Assembly (NCBI RefSeq): GCF_001650405.1
Contig: NZ_LWCU01000001.1
Coordinates: forward strand, 152,311 to 216,310
From: Microbacterium sp. H83
GTDB lineage: Bacteria; Actinomycetota; Actinomycetes; Actinomycetales; Microbacteriaceae
Reading direction: 5' to 3'
Length of the DNA stretch: 64,000 bases
The notes below the pieces were generated by a model, which worked only from the letters and a program-made list of their open reading frames with translations, had not been told where the DNA came from and ran no database searches. Position numbers and translations under genes: made by a program. Positions 16,984 to 24,164 of this stretch are shown piece by piece; position 1 is the first letter of the stretch; every line of letters starts with the position of its first letter.

Positions 16984-17937
16984 TCAGACGCCGTGACCCG
17001 CGAGCACCCGCTCGGCATCCGTCACGTCCGCCGCCATCTGCTGCTTGAGCTTGTCGATGCCCTCGAACGCCACCATCCCGCGCAGCCGCTCGACGAACTC
17101 CACCGTCACGTCGTGCCCGTACAGATCGAGGTCCGTCTCCCCCAGGACATGAGCCTCGACCTGCCTCTCGAGCACGTCGTCGAAGGTCGGGTTGGTGCCC
17201 ACCGAGATCGCGGCCCGGTGCCGCAGACCCGTCCGGTGGTCGACGAGCCATCCCGCGTACACGCCGTCGGCCGGGACGAAGGAGTCGACCGATGCCGAGA
17301 GGTTGGCCGTCGGGAAGCCGAGCTCGCGACCGCGCTTGAGGCCGTGCACGACCTCACCGCGCACGTCGACGTTGCGGTCGAGCACCCGCGCGGCCGTCGT
17401 GACGTCGCCGTCCATGAGCAGCTCGCGGATCCAGGTCGAGGACACGCGACGCTCCGAACCGTCGAGGAAGACGTCGTCGACGACCTCCACCGTGAATCCG
17501 TAGCCGGGACCGAGTTCGCGCAGGAGTTGCGGAGTGCCCGCTCCCCCGTGACCGAAGCGGAAGTCCTCGCCCACGAGGACGGTCGAGACGCGGAGCGCGC
17601 CGACCAGGATGTCCGCGACGAAGTCCTCGGCGCTGCGAGCGGCGAGCTCCTCGTCGAACGTCAGGACGAGGGCGGCATCGAGGTCGAGCTCTCCCAGCAG
17701 CTCGAGCTTGCGGTCGACGGTCACCACGTTCTCGGGGCAGCGGTCGGGGCGGAGCACGGCGAGCGGATTTCGGTCGAAGGTGACCGCCACGGCGCGCTCG
17801 CCCGTCTCGGCCGCCTTCTGCTTCAGCCGACGGATGACGGCACGGTGCCCCGCATGGACGCCGTCGAACTTGCCGATCGCGACGACCGACGGCCCGAAGT
17901 CCGCGGGGACCTCCAGCGGATCCCGGAAGACGATCAC
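16984..17937 (-). CDS. ribF: Bifunctional riboflavin kinase/FAD synthetase
   Basis: A 317-residue enzyme that makes FMN from riboflavin and then FAD. The N-terminal nucleotidyltransferase domain (FAD synthetase) shows IGKFDGVHAGHRAVI near residue 20 and a VSSTWIRELL segment; the C-terminal flavokinase domain shows GRELGFPTANL, with the conserved PTAN, and ends with GMVAFEGIDKLKQQMAADV. The start is GTG at 17937, overlapping the upstream membrane-protein stop by GTGA, so translation is coupled. In many actinobacteria ribF follows truB as here, although two small membrane protein genes lie between them in this genome. Confidence 0.96.
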   Translation of the reverse strand: MIVFRDPLEVPADFGPSVVAIGKFDGVHAGHRAVIRRLKQKAAETGERAVAVTFDRNPLAVLRPDRCPENVVTVDRKLELLGELDLDAALVLTFDEELAARSAEDFVADILVGALRVSTVLVGEDFRFGHGGAGTPQLLRELGPGYGFTVEVVDDVFLDGSERRVSSTWIRELLMDGDVTTAARVLDRNVDVRGEVVHGLKRGRELGFPTANLSASVDSFVPADGVYAGWLVDHRTGLRHRAAISVGTNPTFDDVLERQVEAHVLGETDLDLYGHDVTVEFVERLRGMVAFEGIDKLKQQMAADVTDAERVLAGHGV

Positions 17938-18380
17938 GCGCTCACCCCGGCGTTCTCGACCGGCTGCACCGCCGTCACCGGCCGGTGCGTCCGCAGCCAC
18001 CAGATGCCGAAGACCGGCAGGACGAGCGGGATGAAGAGGTATCCGCGTCCGAACATCGACCAGACGGTGTCGTGCGGGAAGAGATCGGGCAGGAAGATGC
18101 TGAGCGCGCCGACGACGAGGACCCCGGTGAGCTCGAACACGATCGCCGTCCACGCCACGGTGTACCACCCGCGCCTGCGCGCCAGGACGAGGGCGAGCGT
18201 CGCGAGCACGTACACGACGGCGGCGAGTGCCGACAGCGCGTACGCAAGCGGCGCCTCGTCGAACTGTCGCAGGATCTGGACGAAGCTGCGACCGGTCGCG
18301 GCGAGGGCCATCACGGCGTAGACGATCACGAGGACGCGGCCGATGCCGGTCATGCGGGTGCGGGGGACGGAGGTGCTCAT
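17934..18380 (-). CDS. Four-helix integral membrane protein
   Basis: A 148-residue protein with four predicted membrane helices (about residues 11-30, 45-67, 75-97, 113-132) and a short hydrophilic C-terminus. The family is widespread in Microbacteriaceae but has no known function that I recognise. The preferred start is ATG 18380; an ATG at 18392 lies within the TAGAAT promoter-like box (18391-18396) and is less likely. Its stop overlaps the ribF start by four bases, tying it to flavin-cofactor synthesis by expression, though a functional link is only an inference. Confidence 0.82.
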   Translation of the reverse strand: MSTSVPRTRMTGIGRVLVIVYAVMALAATGRSFVQILRQFDEAPLAYALSALAAVVYVLATLALVLARRRGWYTVAWTAIVFELTGVLVVGALSIFLPDLFPHDTVWSMFGRGYLFIPLVLPVFGIWWLRTHRPVTAVQPVENAGVSA

Positions 18381-18435
18381 GGCTCCGTCCATTCTAGGTC
18401 CGGCGCGGCGGCGACGGATGCCCCGGGGCGGAGGC

Positions 18436-18804
18436 TCAGGCGACCTGGATCGTCCAGATGACGTGCATGCGCCACACCATGATCCCGACGGCGATCGCCG
18501 CGACCCCGAGGATGACCGTGCTCCATCGACTGCGCTCCATGAGCGCCCAGAGCACGGCCCCCACCGGCAGCAGCACGGCCGAGACGAGGTACACCCAGTA
18601 CTCGAGGAGGTCGCCGACGGGCGGGTTGCCGACGAAGGGCGCGATGATCGCTACGACGACCTGCACGACGAGCAGGACCTCGACGAGGGCGAGCGATCCG
18701 ACGGAGAGATCGCTGGGACGCCGGCCGACGAGTCCGAGCGTCACGCACAGGACGCCGGCGAGAGCGGCGATCGCGACCTGTGCGAGAGTGAGCCAGAGGA
18801 TCAC
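18436..18804 (-). CDS. Small four-helix membrane protein downstream of truB
   Basis: A 122-residue, almost wholly hydrophobic protein with four membrane helices separated by short loops (LVGRRPSD, GNPPVGD, ERSRW). The GTG start at 18804 overlaps the truB stop by GTGA, so it is translated with truB. No family name can be given. It is separated from the next gene by 55 bases containing a possible promoter for the following membrane protein. Confidence 0.82.
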   Translation of the reverse strand: MILWLTLAQVAIAALAGVLCVTLGLVGRRPSDLSVGSLALVEVLLVVQVVVAIIAPFVGNPPVGDLLEYWVYLVSAVLLPVGAVLWALMERSRWSTVILGVAAIAVGIMVWRMHVIWTIQVA

Positions 18805-19694
18805 GACGCCACCTCCGGCATGTTCATCGCGCTCTTGAGGTCGTCCCCGCGCTTCTCCACGACGCCGACCAGCACGCCATCCTCGTCGATCGCCGCCGCG
18901 AGCCGCCCCGACAGCCGTGCCGCCTGGCCGACGAGCCGCTTCCCGTGCCGGAGATCGCGCGCGTCCGCCGACGACACCGCGAGCGGATCGAGCACCCGCG
19001 ACGCCGCGGCGGCCGGGGTCAGCAGGCCGCCCTCTGCGAGCGCGTCGATCCCGACGGCGTCGGCGACGTCGAAATCGCCCACTCGGGTGCGTCGCAGGGC
19101 GATCAGGTGCCCTCCGACGCCGAGATCGGAACCGAGATCGCGGGCGAGAGATCGGATGTAAGTGCCCGACGAGCAGTCGACGACGACGTCGAGGTCGATG
19201 AGGCGCTCCCCCTCACGGCGATCGAGCACGTCGAATCGCGACACGGTGACGTCGCGCGCAGCCAGCACGACGTCCTCGCCCGCGCGCACCCGATCGTAGG
19301 CCCGCCGTCCGTCGACCTTGATCGCCGAGACCGAGCTGGGCACCTGGGAGATCGCGCCGGTGAGGGCGAGGACCCCTGCCGTGATCCGGTCCGGTGTGAC
19401 CGCAGCCCACGAGGCGTCGTCCGCGCGCGCGACGATGTCGCCCTCTGCGTCGTCGGTCGTGGTCGCCTGTCCGAGCCGGATGGTCGCCTGATACGTCTTG
19501 TCCGCTCCCACGATGTACGTGAGCAGCCGGGTGGCGCCCTCGAGACCGATGACCAGCAGGCCCGTGGCCATCGGATCGAGCGTGCCCGCGTGGCCGACCT
19601 TGCGGGTGCCGAACGCACGCCGGACCCGTGCGACGACGTCGTGGCTGGTCAGTCCAGCGGGCTTGTCGACGAGGAGGATGCCGGGCGAGACCAT
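18801..19694 (-). CDS. truB: tRNA pseudouridine(55) synthase
   Basis: A 297-residue TruB that converts U55 of the tRNA T-loop to pseudouridine. GILLVDKPAGLTSHDVVARVRR opens the protein; the catalytic Asp is in KVGHAGTLDPMATGLL near residue 40, and SGTYIRSLARDLG and KRLVGQAARLSG are in their usual places, the latter in a PUA-like C-terminal domain. It is usually found close to ribF and rbfA, as here. TAGGCT six bases before the ATG indicates a leaderless message. Confidence 0.96.
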   Translation of the reverse strand: MVSPGILLVDKPAGLTSHDVVARVRRAFGTRKVGHAGTLDPMATGLLVIGLEGATRLLTYIVGADKTYQATIRLGQATTTDDAEGDIVARADDASWAAVTPDRITAGVLALTGAISQVPSSVSAIKVDGRRAYDRVRAGEDVVLAARDVTVSRFDVLDRREGERLIDLDVVVDCSSGTYIRSLARDLGSDLGVGGHLIALRRTRVGDFDVADAVGIDALAEGGLLTPAAAASRVLDPLAVSSADARDLRHGKRLVGQAARLSGRLAAAIDEDGVLVGVVEKRGDDLKSAMNMPEVAS

Positions 19695-19700
19695 CCCCCT

Positions 19701-19706
19701 AGCCTA
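19701..19706 (-). promoter_or_regulatory. Leaderless -10 box (TAGGCT) for truB
   Basis: TAGGCT ends six bases before the ATG at 19694. Confidence 0.6.
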
Positions 19707-19722
19707 CGACGGGAGCGACGGG

Positions 19723-20376
19723 TCACCCGCACACCTCGTACGCCGGCTCCGCGCGCGTGGTCACCACGACATCCGACGCGACGTCGGCGCCGTCGCGGAA
19801 CTCGAAGAAGATGTGCGCCTCGCCGTCGCCCGGCACCATGATCCACGTCCCGTCGCCGATCTGCGCAGCGCCCTCGGCCGCTCCGGGGTACTCGGCCAGC
19901 ACCTCCGTCCGCGACGCCCCGATACCGAGCCCCTCCGCCGTCTGCGGTCGCGCTCTGGGAACAGGTGCCTTTGCGGTGGTGTAGACCGAGATCTCGCTGA
20001 TCGGCGCCGTCTCGCTCTCCGTGCCGCGCACCGCGTACATGCCGAAATCGCCGTCCTCCGCGTTCCACCAGGCCGTCCAGGAGCAGTTCTCCGAGTCGTT
20101 CTCCCATGTCGGGGGCAGCTCCGCCAGGGTGGCGGCGAGGTCGCCGCCGATCTCGACTGGTCCGACGCCGCCGTCGGAGATGATCCACGTCGAGGGGTCC
20201 GCGGGGTCGGGAGCGGCGTCCGTCGGCGTCGGGCTCGGGGCCGGCGTGCTCGAGGGTTCGGTCGTGGAGCTCGGGCTCGCCGACGGCGTCGCAGAGGGGT
20301 CCGTCGCCGGGGTGCATCCCGTCATGACGATCGAGAGGGCCACCAGGCCCAGTGCTGCGACGTTCGCGGTCCTCAT
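19723..20376 (-). CDS. Putative lipoprotein
   Basis: A 217-residue secreted lipoprotein. The N-terminus has a type II signal with lipobox IVMTGC (Cys21 expected to be lipidated), followed by a 40-residue Ser/Thr/Pro-rich linker (PSATPSASPSSTTEP). The globular part of about 150 residues starts at WIISDGGVGPVEIGGDL and has an internal repeat-like pattern, EIGGDLAATLAELPPTWE and GIGASRTEVLAEYPGAAE, typical of small actinobacterial lipoproteins of unknown function. It contains two Cys pairs at most, one at the C-terminus (YEVCG). Not assigned to a pathway. A weak GAGACT box lies seven bases before the start. Confidence 0.85.
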   Translation of the reverse strand: MRTANVAALGLVALSIVMTGCTPATDPSATPSASPSSTTEPSSTPAPSPTPTDAAPDPADPSTWIISDGGVGPVEIGGDLAATLAELPPTWENDSENCSWTAWWNAEDGDFGMYAVRGTESETAPISEISVYTTAKAPVPRARPQTAEGLGIGASRTEVLAEYPGAAEGAAQIGDGTWIMVPGDGEAHIFFEFRDGADVASDVVVTTRAEPAYEVCG

Positions 20377-20407
20377 GCGGATCAGTCTCCCCTGTCGGTG
20401 GTTCGCC

Positions 20408-20413
20408 TAGGCT
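20408..20413 (+). promoter_or_regulatory. Leaderless -10 box (TAGGCT) for mutY
   Basis: TAGGCT is followed by six bases and the GTG at 20420. Confidence 0.6.
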
Positions 20414-20419
20414 GTCGGG

Positions 20420-21316
20420 GTGCCTCCGCCGCCGCTCGACCACGCGCCATCGCTCCCCCTCGCGCCATGGTACCGACGGACCGCGCGGGATCTGCCGTGG
20501 CGCCGCGCCGAGTTCCATGACGATTTCGGCGCGTGGGGCACGCTCGTGAGCGAGTTCATGCTGCAGCAGACACCGGTCACGCGAGTGATCCCGCACCTGG
20601 AGGCCTGGCTCGCGCGCTGGCCCACCCCGCGGTCCCTGGCCTCCGCCACTCCCGCGGAGGTCGTCCAGCAGTGGGCCAACCTCGGATACCCGCGCCGCGC
20701 GCTGTGGCTGCACCGGGCTGCCAAGGAGATCACCGAGCGCCACGAGGGGGTGGTGCCCCGCGACGTCGAGGAGCTGCTGCAGCTGTCCGGCATCGGGAAC
20801 TACACCGCCAGGGCCGTCGCCGTGTTCGCCTACGGCGACCGGCATCCCGTGGTCGACACGAACACCCGTCGTGTGATCGCGCGCGCCGTCCTCGGCCAGG
20901 CGCAGCCCGGTCCCCCGTCCCGACGCGACCTCGAGCGCATGGACGCGCTGCTGCCCGCGTCGGATGCCGATGCCGCGGTCTTCAACGCCGCGGCGATGGA
21001 GCTGGGCGCCACCGTCTGCGTCGCGAGGGCTCCCCGCTGCGACGTCTGCCCTCTCATCGAGACGTGCGCCTGGGTGGCCGCCGGGCGACCCGAGACCGTA
21101 GACACCCGCAGGCGGCAGGCGGCCTTCGAGGGTTCCGACCGCCAGGCACGCGGTGCGGTCCTCCGTGCGCTCCGCGATGCCGTACCCGAGGGCGTCCCCC
21201 TGCTCGCGGTTCTCGCGGACTGGCCGGACCCGGTGCAGCGCGACAGGGCTATCGATTCGCTCATCGCCGACGGACTCGCGGAGGCGGACGGCGAGCTGCT
21301 GTCACTGCCCCGGTGA
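20420..21316 (+). CDS. mutY: A/G-specific adenine glycosylase
   Basis: A 298-residue MutY that removes adenine mispaired with 8-oxoguanine. EFMLQQTPVTRVIP carries the region of the catalytic Glu, LSGIGNYTARAV is the helix-hairpin-helix, Asp146 in VVDTNTRRV is the catalytic aspartate, and CVARAPRCDVCPLIETC (C-x6-C-x2-C-x5-C) is the 4Fe-4S loop near residues 200-216. It is shorter than E. coli MutY because the C-terminal NUDIX-like domain is replaced by a small winged-helix-like tail, which is usual in Actinobacteria. The GTG start follows a leaderless promoter. It converges on the LuxR-type gene. Confidence 0.95.
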   Translation: MPPPPLDHAPSLPLAPWYRRTARDLPWRRAEFHDDFGAWGTLVSEFMLQQTPVTRVIPHLEAWLARWPTPRSLASATPAEVVQQWANLGYPRRALWLHRAAKEITERHEGVVPRDVEELLQLSGIGNYTARAVAVFAYGDRHPVVDTNTRRVIARAVLGQAQPGPPSRRDLERMDALLPASDADAAVFNAAAMELGATVCVARAPRCDVCPLIETCAWVAAGRPETVDTRRRQAAFEGSDRQARGAVLRALRDAVPEGVPLLAVLADWPDPVQRDRAIDSLIADGLAEADGELLSLPR

Positions 21317-21333
21317 CAGCGACCCGCTCCCGG

Positions 21334-23544
21334 TCAGGCGAAGCGACCGATGCGATGCGCCAAGACGCTCAGCTCGACGCGGCTGCGGACCTCGAGCTTG
21401 GCGAACACCCTGCCGAGATGCACCTCGACGGTGCGGACGGACAGGTGCAGCGACGAGGAGATCTGGCGATTGGACGCGCCGCCGACGGCGAGCATCGCCA
21501 CCTCCAGCTCACGGACGGTGAGGATCGGCGCCCAGAGCCGCCGCGATGCAGCCAGCGGATCGGACTCGGGCGCGGATGAACGCTGTGCTCCCGCGCCTGA
21601 CCGTCCGCGGCGTTCCGACACCGCGCGGGCCCATGCCGCGGCGCCCGAGACCTCGAACAGCTGCCTGGCGATGTCGAGATGCCTCTTCCCGACGGCGTCG
21701 TCGCCGCGGATGAGGGCGCGCGTGCCGATCATGGCTTCGACGCGACCACGGGTGAAGGGCGAGGCGATCGACCGGGCGGCCTCGACGATCCGCGGGTACT
21801 CCGCCGGCCACTCGCGGTCCGTGCTCCGGGCGATGCGCGCTCGCAGCTCCTGTGCGCGACCGATCTCGGGCGTCTCGACCCGCCGCGTCGGACCGGCGCC
21901 GAGCCTCGCCGCCTCGGCGACCTCCTCGAGCCCGGGGACCGACAGCGTGGGCTGCGGTGCTCCGCGATCCCACCACAGCCGCACGCAGGACGCGGCCTCG
22001 TCGAAGGATCCGGTGAGGTAGACCTGGATCGCGCGGTCCACGAGCTGATCGATCCTCAGCGCCTCGGGCAGAGCCGCGGTGAGCGCGAGGGAGAACGGAC
22101 CGAGGCGCCCGAGGACGGCCAGGTCGAGCCGGCGGGCGAGGACGACGCCGAGCCCCGCGAAGGGGAGCGCCACGGGCAGCTCGAGGGATGCCCGGATCAA
22201 TCGGGTGCGCGCGAGTGCGACATCGCCGCGCCAGGTGAGCAGCAGCACCTCCGTGATCGCCCGATAGGCCCGGACGAGCGGACTACGCTCGAATCCCGAG
22301 ACGAAGGGATCCTCCCCCGCTCCGATGCCGGAGTCGCCCGCGGCGATCAGTCGCAGGCCCCGGTCGATCTCCCCGTCCGACGCCGCCCGCAGCGCGTGGA
22401 GCATGCCGCCGGTCAGCGGACCCGACCCCGGGACGTCCTCGATGTCCCTGTCCCCTGCGACGAGCCAGGCGAGCGCGACCACGGAGTCGCGGAGCCCGGA
22501 CTCGTCGTCCCCGCGAGCGCACCCTTCGCGCACCGCGCCGAGCCAGGTGCGCATGGCGATCCTGTCTCCCCGCTCCGCGCTCAGGACCGCCGCCAGCGCC
22601 GCGGAGCGCGCCCACCAGTGCCAGCTCTCGCTATCCTCCCGCCGCGGTGCGAGTGAGCCCGGCTCGACATCGGGGACGGAACCCTGCAGGTGCGCCTGCG
22701 CGACGAACAGTCCTCCCAGCGCGCGCATACGCCACCGCTCGTCGGCATCCGGGAACAGGCCGGACAGGCGGTCGACGGCCTCGAGCGCGTAGCCGCCGGC
22801 GATCGCGGCCGCCCCCGCCACGAGCAGCGCCTCATCGCGGCTCGCGCCCGACGCATGGGAGGCGGCCTCTGCGGCGAGGTGCATGGCACGGTCGCTCAGC
22901 CCCGCCTCGGAGTGCTCGCGAGCGATGCGGACGAGCTCCTCCGCGGTGTCCGGGTCTCCCCAGAGGGCGGCCCTGGCGCGATGCCAGTCGGCATCCACCC
23001 TCTCGCCCCGCGCGAGGAAGATCGCATGCAGCCGGGCGTGCACCGACGCCGCGGCGGCGGCGGTCGTGGTGCCGCGGAGCCAGATCGCGAGGCGCGGGTC
23101 CGCGATCCGCACGCGTCCCGCATGGATGCGGAGCAGCCCGGCGACCGCGGACTCGGCGAGGACGTCGGCAGTGCGGCCGTCGAAGTCGATGAGCGGGTCG
23201 AGCCGGTCGTCGAGTCGCAGCGACGCCGCGATCAGCAGCTCCCGATCGCGGCGATCGAGCGCGAGATCGTCGAACAGCACCCGCACCGAGTCCACCATGG
23301 GCAGAGGCGACGGAAGCGGTCGGAGTCCCTGCCGCTGCGGCAGGTCGAGGACGGCGGCGACGGCCAGGACCGCGTCGGTGTCCGGCGTCACCTCGGCGAC
23401 GATGCGAGTGACCACGTGCGGCGCGCACCCCAGGTCGTCGTGCAGGAGCGCATCGAGGATGCGTCCGATCGTCGATGCGGCGACCTCTGTCGCCCGGTGC
23501 GCGCTCGACACGTCGATGCTGAACCCCCCAGTCCGCACGAGCAC
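21334..23544 (-). CDS. Large LuxR-type transcriptional regulator
   Basis: A 736-residue protein whose last 65 residues are a GerE/LuxR helix-turn-helix: LTVRELEVAMLAVGGASNRQ, followed by LHLSVRTVEVHLGRVFAKL. The rest is alpha-helical and Ala/Arg/Leu-rich, with TPR-like stretches such as EELVRIAREHSEAGLSDRAMHLA, and resembles the helical half of LAL/MalT-type regulators. There is no Walker A motif, so the ATPase module of true LAL regulators is missing. The start is uncertain: GTG 23544 and GTG 23538 are equally possible. The regulated genes are unknown; no operator can be proposed. Confidence 0.82.
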   Translation of the reverse strand: MLVRTGGFSIDVSSAHRATEVAASTIGRILDALLHDDLGCAPHVVTRIVAEVTPDTDAVLAVAAVLDLPQRQGLRPLPSPLPMVDSVRVLFDDLALDRRDRELLIAASLRLDDRLDPLIDFDGRTADVLAESAVAGLLRIHAGRVRIADPRLAIWLRGTTTAAAAASVHARLHAIFLARGERVDADWHRARAALWGDPDTAEELVRIAREHSEAGLSDRAMHLAAEAASHASGASRDEALLVAGAAAIAGGYALEAVDRLSGLFPDADERWRMRALGGLFVAQAHLQGSVPDVEPGSLAPRREDSESWHWWARSAALAAVLSAERGDRIAMRTWLGAVREGCARGDDESGLRDSVVALAWLVAGDRDIEDVPGSGPLTGGMLHALRAASDGEIDRGLRLIAAGDSGIGAGEDPFVSGFERSPLVRAYRAITEVLLLTWRGDVALARTRLIRASLELPVALPFAGLGVVLARRLDLAVLGRLGPFSLALTAALPEALRIDQLVDRAIQVYLTGSFDEAASCVRLWWDRGAPQPTLSVPGLEEVAEAARLGAGPTRRVETPEIGRAQELRARIARSTDREWPAEYPRIVEAARSIASPFTRGRVEAMIGTRALIRGDDAVGKRHLDIARQLFEVSGAAAWARAVSERRGRSGAGAQRSSAPESDPLAASRRLWAPILTVRELEVAMLAVGGASNRQISSSLHLSVRTVEVHLGRVFAKLEVRSRVELSVLAHRIGRFA

Positions 23545-23603
23545 CCGCTCGTGCAGCCGAGAGTAGCAAGCGGGGAGGGCGCGTCCGGCGACCTCCCGGT
23601 ACT

Positions 23604-24035
23604 TCAGGATTCCGTGTCGTCGTCCTGGCGCACGTAGGGGTCGGCATCGCCGGCGTGCGAGGCCGAGGAGGCGAGCTTCGCCACCTCCGCATCGCGCTCC
23701 TGCGCCTCGCGGAGCAGTGCCGTGATGTGATCGGCGTTCTCCGGCAGTGCGTCCGGGATGAACTCGAGCGTCGGAACGAGCCGCGTGCTCAGCTGGCGGC
23801 CGACCTCGCTGCGCAGCATGCCGGTCGCGGACGCGAGCGCCGCCCCGCTGGAGACGCGCTCCTCCTCCGTCCCGAGCACGGTGTAGAACACCGACGCGTG
23901 CTGGAGGTCGCCGCTCACGCGCACGTCGGTGATCGTGACGAAGCCGAGACGCGGATCGCGCAGGCCCTTCTCCAGACGCTCGGCGAGGATCACACGGATG
24001 CGGTCCGCGAGTCGTGCCTGTCGTTCACCAGCCAT
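23604..24035 (-). CDS. rbfA: 30S ribosome-binding factor
   Basis: A 143-residue RbfA with the KH-like fold that helps maturation of the 16S rRNA 5' end and is needed for growth in the cold. QARLADRIRVILAERLEKG and DPRLGFVTITDVRVSGDLQHA are diagnostic, as is the LVPTLEFIPD strand. The C-terminal 25 residues are acidic and unstructured. It lies downstream of infB on the minus strand as usual, but the 129-base gap between them contains a very long hairpin that may separate the two transcriptionally. Confidence 0.95.
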   Translation of the reverse strand: MAGERQARLADRIRVILAERLEKGLRDPRLGFVTITDVRVSGDLQHASVFYTVLGTEEERVSSGAALASATGMLRSEVGRQLSTRLVPTLEFIPDALPENADHITALLREAQERDAEVAKLASSASHAGDADPYVRQDDDTES

Positions 24036-24083
24036 GCCTAATTCTCTCTCTCAACCGCCGTGGCGGAGCGAAACTGTTGCGGA

Positions 24084-24149
24084 GGTGATGGATGCCATCG
24101 GGATGGTCGGGGTCTTGGGGTTCCCGTTATCCCGATGGCATCCATCACC
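24084..24149. repeat. Long inverted repeat between infB and rbfA
   Basis: A perfect 21-bp stem (24084-24104 with 24129-24149, outer half GGTGATGGATGCCATC) around a 24-base loop. It lies 15 bases after the infB stop codon. It may be a terminator/attenuator or mRNA processing site within the operon; no T-run follows on the minus strand. Confidence 0.6.
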
Positions 24150-24164
24150 GGAGCGACTTCATGG

